This document shows, piece after piece, positions 1-9,017 of a DNA stretch of 18,785 bases (positions within the stretch are counted from its first letter, which is position 1; the number at the start of each line of letters is the position of its first letter). Location: positions 1-18,785 of the forward strand of contig FR878761.1 in NCBI GenBank assembly GCA_000434395.1, given 5' to 3'. Source of the stretch: Clostridium sp. CAG:568. Its GTDB lineage: Bacteria; Bacillota_I; Bacilli_A; RFN20; CAG-288. Under the pieces are notes generated by a model. The model was not told the origin of the DNA. It did not search any database and saw only the letters and a program-made list of their open reading frames with translations. Both the position numbers and the translations under genes were made by a program.

Positions 1-4
1 CTTG

Positions 5-24
5 ACAAAGGTTATCTAATTTTA
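5..24. repeat. Left arm of a 20-bp inverted repeat at the window ends
   Basis: Bases 5-24 are the exact reverse complement of bases 18766-18785, the last 20 bases of the window. The match stops inward at base 25. Outward it cannot be tested, because the right copy runs to the window edge, so the repeat may be longer than 20 bp. A perfect 20-base match at both ends is very unlikely by chance. It could be a genuine inverted repeat or a mark left by contig assembly. Confidence 0.85.
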
Positions 25-86
25 CTCATGATAGAAATACAAAGAAAAACTTATTTTTTAGAAGATATAGATATTTAATATGTAAG

Positions 87-109
87 TATAATATAAGATT
101 GATAAGGAG
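87..109 (+). promoter_or_regulatory. Probable -10 box and ribosome binding site of the first gene
   Basis: A perfect TATAAT lies at 87-92 and AAGGAG at 104-109, nine bases before the ATG at 119. No good -35 hexamer stands at the right distance upstream of the TATAAT. A TTGACA at 2-7 lacks a well-spaced -10. The Shine-Dalgarno position decides the start: the in-frame TTG at 110 touches it directly and cannot be used, so ATG 119 is chosen. Confidence 0.45.
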
Positions 110-118
110 TTGAAACAT

Positions 119-1000
119 ATGGATTGGATAGAAGAAAACGTAGGTGTTTTTATTTTAATTTGCTTAGTCGTAGTTGTTATAGTTTTAGCAATAGCTATAA
201 TTTCATTGTTCATCTCAATAAAAATAAAAAGAAGTATAACCACTTCGGCTTTATATATAACTGCCGGTTTAAATTATGACTCTGACAATCTTGGAGAATC
301 CTTGGTCATAACTATATTCAACAACAACTACAGAGATATAGTGTTGCACGATTTTGGATTCATATACAAGAATCAAAACATATCCTTTATAGAAGAATAT
401 ACAGAGAGAAAAGTCGGAAAAGGAAGACCTTGTGTCCCTGCCCGTGCATCTTTATCCTATAAAGTAAATCCAGAAAGAATCGAGAAGTTTGTCGTAGCTC
501 ATAACTTCAACGCCAAATCCGTAGATAAGATCCGTCTCTACGTTTCAGATTCAGTAGGAAATAAAGTAGTAACTAAAGACAAGAGTTTGACAAAGATATT
601 CGATCAAAGACAGGATGCTCGTATAAAATTAGCCAAGATTAAAATTCATGAAGAATCCGTCAAAGACTATATGTCTACCCATGAAGGAAGCAGACCTTTC
701 TCAGATAGAATTTGGAGTTTGTTCCATAAGAAATATGTGACCATTCCAAAGCTTATCAAAAAGAGTGCAGAATTCATCGACGATAAAACAATAACCCCTG
801 AGAATACGACTAAGTCTAATTATAATCCGGCACCTATCCAAAGTTCAGATCCGGAAGTCGAAGCTGAGGAAGCTCCGACAATCGAAGAAGAGCCAAAAGC
901 GAAGACTAGAACAGATACACGCGATATGAAAGTAACATTCATAGATTTGGATGTACCTTTAAAGGGAAAGAACTTGGATTCAAAAGAGAAGAAAAAATAA
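119..1000 (+). CDS. Single-span membrane-anchored protein of unknown function
   Basis: I do not recognise this 293-residue protein. Residues about 9-35 form one strong hydrophobic helix (ICLVVVVIVLAIAIISLF), followed by KIKR, so the rest should face the cytoplasm. Residues about 43-165 look beta-rich. They include NNNYRDIVLHDFGF and YVSDSVGNKV, which resemble the small Ig-like folds attached to membrane helices in many bacterial proteins of unknown role; that is inference. Residues about 230-265 are a low-complexity acidic and proline-containing linker, and the tail is lysine-rich (KEKKK). The start is ATG 119 behind AAGGAG. A terminator follows the stop codon at once, and the gene downstream lies on the other strand, so it is probably the last or only gene of its unit. 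Nothing in the context gives a function. Confidence 0.85.
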   Translation: MDWIEENVGVFILICLVVVVIVLAIAIISLFISIKIKRSITTSALYITAGLNYDSDNLGESLVITIFNNNYRDIVLHDFGFIYKNQNISFIEEYTERKVGKGRPCVPARASLSYKVNPERIEKFVVAHNFNAKSVDKIRLYVSDSVGNKVVTKDKSLTKIFDQRQDARIKLAKIKIHEESVKDYMSTHEGSRPFSDRIWSLFHKKYVTIPKLIKKSAEFIDDKTITPENTTKSNYNPAPIQSSDPEVEAEEAPTIEEEPKAKTRTDTRDMKVTFIDLDVPLKGKNLDSKEKKK

Positions 1001-1027
1001 GGCATACCTCGGCTGGTATGCCTTTTT
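1001..1027 (+). terminator. Rho-independent terminator of the first gene
   Basis: An eight-base stem GGCATACC (1001-1008) pairs with GGTATGCC (1015-1022) around a six-base loop. TTTTT follows at 1023-1027, and an A-run precedes the stem. It starts at the base after the stop codon. Confidence 0.9.
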
Positions 1028-1171
1028 GTTTAGGCAACTTCAATCATCGATTTCCATATAGAATAAAGCCAGATTGCGATTTTTATCTACGAAACAATAA
1101 TAAGATTTGTTCGGGTCATAAATAATCCACTATATTGCCCATGAAAAAATAACATTATCAGCAACAATGCC

Positions 1172-1218
1172 GCTTCTAGAAGCAATTAAAAAACAAATTT
1201 ATATACAACTAATTAGTT
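1172..1218. repeat. Two perfect 12-bp palindromes near the end of mutM-coaE
   Basis: GCTTCTAGAAGC (1172-1183) and AACTAATTAGTT (1207-1218) are each perfect 12-base palindromes, with starts 35 bases apart, in the gap between two converging genes. They have no loop, so they are poor terminators and look more like dimeric protein sites, or chance. No strong terminator for the minus-strand operon is visible here. A weak CATT/AATG hairpin followed, on the minus strand, by a T-run lies near 1146-1170. Confidence 0.5.
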
Positions 1219-1229
1219 TTGCCTAGATG

Positions 1230-2618
1230 TCATATTTTTATATTATTTTTCACTAAATCCTTAGCCTTAATCTTTAAATCATCCAATGATGAATTTGAAT
1301 GAATTATATAATCACAAAAACTCTCATACCTTTTCCAATTATTTGTATCTGCTAGCTTCAATCTATCTTCAATATTAGTTTCACCCCTACTTATCAAATG
1401 CCCTTTTATATCATTAGTCTCCATCATAATAATTGGATAACAAATAGAATCTAACCTAGCTTGGAATAGAAGCGGTGCTTCTATCACAAATGATTTGTTA
1501 GGATTAGAGTTTATAAGGCTGATCAATCTGTTTTTCAATTCTCTATAGACGAAACTCAGATAAAGATTTCTTTGCTTCTTATTCGAAGTCAGCATAATAG
1601 TGACTTTAGATTTATCTATCCTATTATGTTTATCAAATAAATACGGGAATCTAATTAATAAATCTCTAGAAAAAACCTTGTCCTTATACATTTCTTTAAC
1701 GAAGATATCGCAATCTACATAGATAGAATCCAAATATTCAGATAACCATTTGGAAAATGTGCTTTTCCCTGATGCCATTCCACCGGTCACTCCGATGACT
1801 AAAGGTACACTTTGACATTTAGGACAATACGACGTTCCTCTTCCTTTTAACTCTCTCTTTTGTATTTTAAAACCACAATCAACACATGGTGATCCATTTC
1901 GACCATAAACTTTTAAACATTTTTGATTATCGCCTTCTTCACCTTGAGAAGAAAGAAAGCTTTTTATAGTCGATCCTTTATTCAAAATTGCTTTATTTAA
2001 TATATCATTACTGGACTTAGCAATTTTGTCAAATATAGTTGAATCGATAGATTGATTCAAACAGATGAATGGATTTCTTTTGATGGCAAAGCATATTTCA
2101 TCAGCATAAATATTGCCGATTCCGGCAATCTTATTCTGATCCAAAAGAACTTCCTTCAAAGGTCTTTTCTCATCTTTAAAAGCTAATTTGACTTGTTCAC
2201 CAGACAAGTTATTGGCTTCTGGCCCTAGATTTAATATACATTCTATATTTTGATTTCTCTCATAGTACCAAACACATCCAAATTTTCTAACATCAATAAA
2301 AGCTAAAATTGATTTGTCTTTGAATGTAAATAAAACCGTGGTATGTTTATCTAAAGAATCCAAGTCATCATAATAGAATAGCTTTCCTTCCATTCTCAAA
2401 TGAAATACAAGATGAGAATTATCATCCAATTTGAATATTAAGAACTTACCTCTCCTATCTAATTCAAGAATAGATTTGTTCTTCAATGAATTAGCTAAAT
2501 CTTTAGGATTGTTCTTCAAAACAGGTTTATAAAAAATCCTGGCATCATCAAAAGTCTTTCCTATCAATTTAGTCGATAGAAATCTTCTAACGGTTTCAAC
2601 TTCTGGTAATTCAGGCAT
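1230..2618 (-). CDS. mutM-coaE: Fusion of formamidopyrimidine-DNA glycosylase (MutM) and dephospho-CoA kinase (CoaE)
   Basis: One 462-residue frame carries two enzymes. Residues 1-270 are MutM/Fpg, which removes 8-oxoguanine and formamidopyrimidines and nicks the abasic site. They begin MPELPEVETVRR, with catalytic P2 and E3, then HLRMEG, FIDVRKFG, the N/Y helix NKIAGIGNIYADE, and a C-terminal zinc finger with C245, C248, C265, C268 and GRGTSYCPKCQ. Residues 271-462 are CoaE, which phosphorylates the ribose of dephospho-CoA in the last step of CoA synthesis. It has Walker A GGMASGKST (279-287), VDCD near 301 and APLLF near 381. The joint falls just past the zinc finger, near base 1808, with no linker. 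No ATG precedes the P-loop, so CoaE cannot easily start on its own. The start at 2618 follows GAGGTGA, which overlaps the polA stop. The CoaE C-terminal part is somewhat divergent. Calls are firm; the fusion is read directly. Confidence 0.95.
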   Translation of the reverse strand: MPELPEVETVRRFLSTKLIGKTFDDARIFYKPVLKNNPKDLANSLKNKSILELDRRGKFLIFKLDDNSHLVFHLRMEGKLFYYDDLDSLDKHTTVLFTFKDKSILAFIDVRKFGCVWYYERNQNIECILNLGPEANNLSGEQVKLAFKDEKRPLKEVLLDQNKIAGIGNIYADEICFAIKRNPFICLNQSIDSTIFDKIAKSSNDILNKAILNKGSTIKSFLSSQGEEGDNQKCLKVYGRNGSPCVDCGFKIQKRELKGRGTSYCPKCQSVPLVIGVTGGMASGKSTFSKWLSEYLDSIYVDCDIFVKEMYKDKVFSRDLLIRFPYLFDKHNRIDKSKVTIMLTSNKKQRNLYLSFVYRELKNRLISLINSNPNKSFVIEAPLLFQARLDSICYPIIMMETNDIKGHLISRGETNIEDRLKLADTNNWKRYESFCDYIIHSNSSLDDLKIKAKDLVKNNIKI

Positions 2619-2629
2619 TTTGTATCACC

Positions 2630-5281
2630 TCACTTGCAGTCGTACCAGGAATGTCCAGTCTCACCTTCGACTTGTAATTTGACATCCAATAAATCATCCA
2701 TAGCTGAATCCATGATTTTAGGAATTAAAATCATCAGTTCTTTAGCTTCTGGCTTATATAACTTAAACACGAGTTCATCATGGATTTGAAGAATAATCTT
2801 AGTCTTCTTTCCTTTAAGAGCATCATAAACTTTGTTCATTGCAACTTTGATAAGATCAGCCGCACTTCCTTGAATCGAAGCATTGATGGCAGCACGCTCA
2901 GAGAATTTTCTCAGCATTACTTGAGAAGAATTGATATCAGGGAAATAACGTCTTCTATTCATGACAGTTACTACATATCCATTTTCTTTAGCAAACTGGA
3001 TTTCTTTATTTTGATACTCATCGATTCCTTCAAAAGCTTTCTTAAATTGTTCGATGAAATTCTTTGCCTCGGTTCTAGTACAGCCCAGTCTTTCAGAAAG
3101 ACCAAAAGCAGATATTCCATAAACAATTCCAAAATTAACTGTCTTAGCTTTTCTTCTCATTTCACCACTTACCTCATCCACTGGTACACCAAAAACTTTG
3201 GAAGCAGTAGCTTTATGAATATCTTCATCCATAGAACAGACTTCTTTCAATCCTTTGATATTTCCTAAAGCTGCCATGACACGGAGCTCGATTTGGGAAT
3301 AATCAAAACTGAGGAATTCATAGTCAGAGTCATCATAAAAGAAAGCTTTTCTCAATTCCTTTCCTTCTTCTTTTCTAATAGAAATGTTTTGAAGGTTAGG
3401 ATCACTCATAGATAATCTACCAGTCGAAGTAAGTGTTTGATGAATAATAGAATGAATCTTTCCATCTTTCAATACATGTTTGGGAAGTGAGTCTATGTAA
3501 CCATTTATAATCTTTGAATACATCCTATGTTGAAGTATCAAACTAACGACAGGGTGATCATATAAGTGTTTATTCAATACATCAAAAGACGCACCTTTCT
3601 CACCTTTCTCTCTTTGAATTCCTAATTTATTAAATAAAACATCAGCAACTTGAGCCGGGGAATTTATATTGAAATTTTTATCACCAACATATTCAAATAT
3701 TTGATTGTCGATATCAGCTAAAGTCTTCTTATATTCATCACCTATCGAACTTAGAACATTTAAATCGATGGGCATTCCCTCAATCTCCATACTAGCTAAT
3801 GTCTTTGCTAATGGTAATTCGACATCAGTCAATAACTTAATCTGATTTTCCTTAATCAATCTATCTACCATATCTTTCTTTTTCAAATCCATCAAATAAA
3901 CTGATTGAACTATTCTTTTGATAGGATCTAATTCGAGCTCGACATCCAGCTGACCTAGAGCATCCTTTAAGTCACTAGCCTTATCCGAATTTATAAGATA
4001 AGAAGCTAAAAGAAAATCATAAGAGAACAATCCACATTTCAAATTCAATCTATCACAGCAAACATACATAGATTTAGAATCCAATGAATCTTTGTTGTTA
4101 TTTAAAGCAAGCCATTCTTTAAAAGCCTTAGCTGAATTTGCCAATTCAGCTTTTAGAAAATAAATTGTCTTATTCTCACTCATCAATATAAATCCGAAAA
4201 TCTTATTAATGTTTTCATTCCAATCAACAATATCTTTATCCAATACCACTGATACCGATATAGGATTGGAATCCATATCAGTAATATCGGTGATGACCTT
4301 TTCTTTAGGATATTCAATACAACTTGATGATTGTTCTTCATCACCCTCGATGTTCACAACATCCATAAGAGTCATCTGGGATTTTTGCTTCTGCTCTATT
4401 ATCAGTTTATCAATTGATGAAGCATATTTAACTAAATCGAGTTTTTTAAAATAATCCTTTAATTCAGAAAAATCTGGATGCTTTATAAGAGCCTTATCGT
4501 AGAATTCCTCCACATTCAAATCAGTTATGATTGTAGCAATCCTAAGGCAAATTCTTCCTTCATCACCACCAGCATTTAGCTTTTTACCGACACCTGTTTT
4601 TTCATCACCTTTATATGCCTCTAAAATATCTTCTAAATGATTATATTCGCTAAGCAATTTAAAAGCAGTTTTGTCACCGATTCCAGGAACTCCCTTATAA
4701 TTATCTGAAGGATCACCTGCCAAAGCTTTAAAATCAACTATTTGATCAGCTCTACATCCAAATTTCTCAACCACATTGTCTTTAGTATATTCGATGACAT
4801 CGGTAAGACCTTTCTTCAAAGCGTGGATTTGAATATGATCATCCAACAACTGCAAGAAGTCTTTGTCTGAAGTAAATAGAGTAACTTCATCACCTTTCTT
4901 TTGTCCGAGTTTTGCTAAAGATCCTGCCACATCATCCCCTTCATAGCCTAGCATTTCTGCATGTTCTATTCCCATCTTGTCAAGTAGTTCATGTGCCATT
5001 GGAATTTGAGTCTTCAAAGCAGGTTCAATAGGTTTTCTTTGAGCTTTATAAGCTTCAATTTCTTGGCTTCTAAAAGTTGGATGGCCCGTGTCAAAACAAA
5101 CGATCATCCTATCCCCATCTTTTAATTCTTTGCGAATATGACCGATCATTTGAGCAAAACCATATATGGCATTTGTCGGAGTTCCGTCTTTGCTTTGCAT
5201 CAAAGGCAATCCTGGTCTAAATGTCGAATAAAAGCATCTAAATAATAACGAATTTCCATCGATGACATAGAACTTTGACAT
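2630..5281 (-). CDS. polA: DNA polymerase I, proofreading domain inactive
   Basis: This 883-residue protein fills gaps and removes RNA primers in Okazaki fragment maturation and excision repair. Residues 1-290 are the 5'-nuclease, with YVIDGNSLLFR, GYEGDD (112-117), TSDKDF and GDPSDNYKGVPGIGDKTA. Residues about 325-490 occupy the 3'-5' exonuclease position, but the DxE motif is absent (VSVVLDKD stands there) and the later acidic motifs are degraded, so no proofreading is expected, as in Bacillus and Thermus enzymes. Residues about 490-883 are the polymerase: STGRLS, motif A DYSQIELR (D660), motif B RRKAKTVNFGIVYG with F717, and motif C HDE (834-836). AAGGAG at 5298-5293 lies in the last codons of dnaE, two bases of gap separate the genes, and the mutM ribosome binding site overlaps the TGA stop, so translation is probably coupled. 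Confidence 0.97.
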   Translation of the reverse strand: MSKFYVIDGNSLLFRCFYSTFRPGLPLMQSKDGTPTNAIYGFAQMIGHIRKELKDGDRMIVCFDTGHPTFRSQEIEAYKAQRKPIEPALKTQIPMAHELLDKMGIEHAEMLGYEGDDVAGSLAKLGQKKGDEVTLFTSDKDFLQLLDDHIQIHALKKGLTDVIEYTKDNVVEKFGCRADQIVDFKALAGDPSDNYKGVPGIGDKTAFKLLSEYNHLEDILEAYKGDEKTGVGKKLNAGGDEGRICLRIATIITDLNVEEFYDKALIKHPDFSELKDYFKKLDLVKYASSIDKLIIEQKQKSQMTLMDVVNIEGDEEQSSSCIEYPKEKVITDITDMDSNPISVSVVLDKDIVDWNENINKIFGFILMSENKTIYFLKAELANSAKAFKEWLALNNNKDSLDSKSMYVCCDRLNLKCGLFSYDFLLASYLINSDKASDLKDALGQLDVELELDPIKRIVQSVYLMDLKKKDMVDRLIKENQIKLLTDVELPLAKTLASMEIEGMPIDLNVLSSIGDEYKKTLADIDNQIFEYVGDKNFNINSPAQVADVLFNKLGIQREKGEKGASFDVLNKHLYDHPVVSLILQHRMYSKIINGYIDSLPKHVLKDGKIHSIIHQTLTSTGRLSMSDPNLQNISIRKEEGKELRKAFFYDDSDYEFLSFDYSQIELRVMAALGNIKGLKEVCSMDEDIHKATASKVFGVPVDEVSGEMRRKAKTVNFGIVYGISAFGLSERLGCTRTEAKNFIEQFKKAFEGIDEYQNKEIQFAKENGYVVTVMNRRRYFPDINSSQVMLRKFSERAAINASIQGSAADLIKVAMNKVYDALKGKKTKIILQIHDELVFKLYKPEAKELMILIPKIMDSAMDDLLDVKLQVEGETGHSWYDCK

Positions 5282-5283
5282 AT

Positions 5284-8241
5284 TTATTTATTCTCCTTTT
5301 TATCTAAGCTTATAACCTTAACATCTTCACCTTCCCAAAGTCTTCTAAAACCTTTAGATACGACCGGTTTAAATACTACAAGATCATAAGTTTTAATCTT
5401 TAATCCCAATCCAAATATAAATTTCCTTTGAGTAAAAGGATTCACCAGTGTCACAACAACTCCGTTATTTGTCGGTTGACCATCTTCGTTTGCCATAGCC
5501 ACTGTATAACCTCTAGGAATCTTATTGCTGACCAATTTTGAAAGAGATATTGATATACTCACTCCAACTAATGTCTGTTCTTTGATAAATGCCTTGGCCA
5601 AATCCATATCAGACATGTGTTCCTCTTTCAAAATCGGAAGTTGAGAAGGATCGATAGCAGCATCCATAAAATCAAACAAAGGGACTAGATTCTCATCCAA
5701 TGTTTTTCTATTAAAACCAAACACATCTAACAAACCACTGTCTATAAGGCTAGACATCGTTCTCTTGTCGATATGAAATGGAGCAATACATCTCAACAAA
5801 ATATCGCCAAGACTATCAAATTGTCTCTTCTTTCTCTCCTCCACAATCTTATCTATCATCGAATCAGTTAGATTCTTAATTCTAGACAATCCCAAATAAC
5901 AACAATCACCTACAAATCTTTCTTTTCTATCAGATTTGTTTGGATTGACAGGCATCAATTTTATATTTCTGTGCTTCAATTCTAAAGCTAAATTCCTAAA
6001 CTTTTCATCGCCCGGGCTGATTTCATCGAAGGCTACTCTATAAAAAGCTTCCGGCTCATGGGTCTTTAGATATGCCAGTTGGAAAGTCAAAAGAGCATAG
6101 GATACTGAATGAGACTTATTGAAACCATAATTAGCAAATTTCAATATCAAATCATATATGCCATTAGCGTCGTTTAAGGAAAGTCCGTGCTTTTGGGCGC
6201 CTTGGATGAATCTGCTCTTATATTTCTCCATATCATCTAAGTGCTTCTTAGATATGGCTCTTCTGAGCAAATCAGCTTCACCCATATCCATTCCAGCAAT
6301 ATCGTGAGCCAATTTCAAAATCTGCTCCTGATAAACCAAAACTCCATAAGTATCCTTGAGGATTTCGTCCACTTCTTTATACCCAGATGAAGGAATAACA
6401 CCACTATGCTTATTCTTTGCATATGTAGGAATATTATCTTTAGGGCCAGGTCTATACAAAGCAATCAAAGCTACAAGATCATTATAATTAGAAGGCTTTA
6501 TCTCTTTGATTGCTTGTTTCATTCCGCTATTTCCATCGAGCTGAAATATCAATGACAAGTCCAATGAATTGATTGTTTTATAAGTCTCAGGATCATCCTT
6601 CAACGATTGATAGTTAGGAATCTTATGGCCTTCTTCCTTCATTATTTCTTCTATATTTTTTATGATGGTCAAATAGTGAAGACTTAATAGATCAACCTTT
6701 AAAAATCCCATTCTTTCCATATTAGGATATTCGTATTCGACGATTCCAGATGTTCCTTCGCTCATTTGAGCTTGACGATATATATCGATGTTAGAAATGA
6801 TGACACCAGCTGCATGAATAGACGGGTTAGTGGGCAATGATTCGATAGATTTAGCGATGTCAAAGATACGCTTGTAATATGAATCGGAGCATAGCTTTTG
6901 CAATCTAATAGAAGATTTATATGCATCACTCAAAGATGTCGATACAATTCCATAATTTGGAAGTGAATCAGACAATTGCTTCAATCTTTGTGGCTGAATA
7001 TTCAAGCTAAGACCGCTAGCTTTTATAGCAGATCTTGCTTTATACGATCCGAAAGTAATAATTTTAGCAGTTCTTGATGGACCATATTTTTTAGTCAAAT
7101 AATCGACGATTTCATCTCTTCTATCATCCTCAAAATCCATATCTATATCAGGCATTGTGACACGTTTAGGATTTAAGAATCTTTCAAACGAAAGATTATA
7201 TTCGATAGGATCAATATCGGTGATTCCTAGCAAATATGAAACTAAAGAACCTGCCGCACTTCCTCTACCAGGTCCAACTTTTATCCCGACAGATTTTGCA
7301 TAATTGACATAGTCTTGAACAATTAAGAAATAGGATAAGAAGCCCATCTTAGATATTATTGATGTCTCATATTCGAGTCTATCCTCATATTTTTTATTAC
7401 CTAATAGATTTCTCCTTTTTAATCCATCCATTGTCTTTTGCTTAAACAATTCAAAATCACCATCATCAGTTCCAGTGAATGAAAACAATCCACCTCTCTT
7501 CTTATTAAACAAATTAAAATCCGTTAGATTAGCAATCTTATCAGCATTATCAATTTCTTCTTGTAAATAGAAGTTACTTCTTATTTTTGGAGACAATAAG
7601 AAATCAGGTCCACCATTATCTTCATCCGACAATTCTTCTGAAGTAAGTGGTCTATTTTCTAGATTAGATTTAAGCACATCTAAAGTGAACAAGCTTTTCT
7701 TTTCAAGATAAAAAACTTTAGGAAAACAAACACATTCATAGGAATGATTAGAAGCATAAGTTCTTATCTCATTCATCTTTTGCTCATCTTCCTTATTAGA
7801 AATTCCTATTCCCAAGTAATAATATTTAAATATTGAAGATAGTTCTTGAGAGAAGCTATCTAAGCCATCAATAGATGTGTCTTTGTTAGTCCAGGTGACA
7901 AAAGCAAGGCCATCATCCAAAGAAGAAAAATCATCTTTTAAATATACTTCCTTCTTTTTAGAAAGTATCAAACATAAATTAGAATAACCTTGCTCATTTA
8001 AGACAAATAACGAGCAATTAAATATATTATCGTTATCACTCACTTTCAAAGTGACACCAGCTATCCCCTTTATACCCTCTATACTACAAGCGTCAAAAAA
8101 AGAAGGAAGAGAATACAAATGATTTAAATCACATATTCCTATACAATCGTACCCAAGTTTCTTACTTCTTGAAACATAATCCTTTATACTGACAGAGCTT
8201 TTTCCAAAGGAGAAAGCTGAAAGACAACAAAGATTTGTCAT
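5284..8241 (-). CDS. dnaE: DNA polymerase III alpha subunit, DnaE type, with inactive PHP domain
   Basis: A replicative C-family polymerase of 985 residues, shorter than the usual roughly 1,100 or more. In Bacillota that also have PolC, DnaE extends primers before hand-off; PolC is not in this window. The N-terminal PHP domain (about 1-200) has lost its metal ligands: the usual HxH near the start reads LSAFS, and the TDH position reads CDL. The polymerase core is intact: GPGRGSAAGSLVSYLLG (323-339), PDIDMDF (364-370, with D367 and D369), the third aspartate in FLKVDLLSL (D517), and YQEQ and GFNKSHSVSYALL further on. A helix-hairpin-helix region follows, then a poorly conserved OB-like tail (about 890-985). 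AAAGGAG lies nine bases before ATG 8241. The rdgB stop is 35 bases upstream and polA follows after two bases, so all three are probably one transcript. Confidence 0.96.
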   Translation of the reverse strand: MTNLCCLSAFSFGKSSVSIKDYVSRSKKLGYDCIGICDLNHLYSLPSFFDACSIEGIKGIAGVTLKVSDNDNIFNCSLFVLNEQGYSNLCLILSKKKEVYLKDDFSSLDDGLAFVTWTNKDTSIDGLDSFSQELSSIFKYYYLGIGISNKEDEQKMNEIRTYASNHSYECVCFPKVFYLEKKSLFTLDVLKSNLENRPLTSEELSDEDNGGPDFLLSPKIRSNFYLQEEIDNADKIANLTDFNLFNKKRGGLFSFTGTDDGDFELFKQKTMDGLKRRNLLGNKKYEDRLEYETSIISKMGFLSYFLIVQDYVNYAKSVGIKVGPGRGSAAGSLVSYLLGITDIDPIEYNLSFERFLNPKRVTMPDIDMDFEDDRRDEIVDYLTKKYGPSRTAKIITFGSYKARSAIKASGLSLNIQPQRLKQLSDSLPNYGIVSTSLSDAYKSSIRLQKLCSDSYYKRIFDIAKSIESLPTNPSIHAAGVIISNIDIYRQAQMSEGTSGIVEYEYPNMERMGFLKVDLLSLHYLTIIKNIEEIMKEEGHKIPNYQSLKDDPETYKTINSLDLSLIFQLDGNSGMKQAIKEIKPSNYNDLVALIALYRPGPKDNIPTYAKNKHSGVIPSSGYKEVDEILKDTYGVLVYQEQILKLAHDIAGMDMGEADLLRRAISKKHLDDMEKYKSRFIQGAQKHGLSLNDANGIYDLILKFANYGFNKSHSVSYALLTFQLAYLKTHEPEAFYRVAFDEISPGDEKFRNLALELKHRNIKLMPVNPNKSDRKERFVGDCCYLGLSRIKNLTDSMIDKIVEERKKRQFDSLGDILLRCIAPFHIDKRTMSSLIDSGLLDVFGFNRKTLDENLVPLFDFMDAAIDPSQLPILKEEHMSDMDLAKAFIKEQTLVGVSISISLSKLVSNKIPRGYTVAMANEDGQPTNNGVVVTLVNPFTQRKFIFGLGLKIKTYDLVVFKPVVSKGFRRLWEGEDVKVISLDKKENK

Positions 8242-8276
8242 AAATAGCTTCTCCTTTCTTTCTTATATTATAGAAC

Positions 8277-8891
8277 TTAAAGTCCGAGTTTCTTTTCAAA
8301 GAAATCCAAGAACTGTTTGGTTGCTTTACCTCTATGACTGATTGAGTCTTTTTCAGTACTTGAAGCTTCGCCGAAGCACTTTCCTAAATCATCGGAGAAG
8401 AAGATAGGATCAAAGCCAAATCCATTGCCACAATCGTGAATTTCTTCTGCTATATGTCCCTTAGCTTCACCCATAAATTGATGAGGCTCTCCGTTTTCAT
8501 CGATATAAGTCAACACACAAAAGAAAGAAGCACTTCTATCTTCCTTATCTTTTAACATATCAATAATCTTTAATTGCTTAGCCTTGTAAGAATAGTCTCC
8601 ATCGACATTGAATCTGGCGGAATGCACACCAGGAAAACCGTTCAATCCCCAAACACACAACCCTGAATCATCAGATATAACCGGATACTTCCCTTCGGAT
8701 TGTTGATAAGCATAAGTTGCCTTTATCAATGAATTACCTCTAAAATTAGGTGCTGTTTCTAAAGCTTTCTCCATATCGATTCCTAATTCATCGGCAGGAA
8801 CTGCCTTGAATCCATATGGGCTTAACAATTCATTAAACTCCTTAACCTTACCTTTATTATGAGAAGCGAGCAATATAATTTTTTCAGTCAT
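8277..8891 (-). CDS. rdgB: Non-canonical purine NTP pyrophosphatase (dITP/XTP)
   Basis: This 204-residue HAM1/RdgB-family enzyme hydrolyses dITP, ITP and XTP to monophosphates and keeps deaminated purines out of DNA. Family motifs are all present: LLASHNKGKVKEF at the N-terminus, the metal and phosphate motif ISDDSGL (about residue 73), FPGVHSARF, GNGFGFDPIFF and SISHRGKA. Length is normal. ATG 8891 follows GAAAGGA at 8908-8902. It is the first gene of the minus-strand replication and repair run; about 126 bases separate it from the divergent gene at 9018. No promoter in that gap is clear; TAAACT could be a -10, but its -35 is poor. Confidence 0.96.
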   Translation of the reverse strand: MTEKIILLASHNKGKVKEFNELLSPYGFKAVPADELGIDMEKALETAPNFRGNSLIKATYAYQQSEGKYPVISDDSGLCVWGLNGFPGVHSARFNVDGDYSYKAKQLKIIDMLKDKEDRSASFFCVLTYIDENGEPHQFMGEAKGHIAEEIHDCGNGFGFDPIFFSDDLGKCFGEASSTEKDSISHRGKATKQFLDFFEKKLGL

Positions 8892-9017
8892 AATGTTAAT
8901 ATCCTTTCAAACCACAATAGTTTACGATATTTTTTTAAGAAAAACACTTCATCTAAAAATACTAAATAACATTTATTATAAATATTGGTAGACTAATAAA
9001 AATAAGAAGGTCTATCA

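Noticed and set aside
2780..3268. A 162-codon open frame on the plus strand.
   Set aside because: It lies entirely inside the polA polymerase domain on the other strand, and its translation is a low-complexity mirror of those codons.
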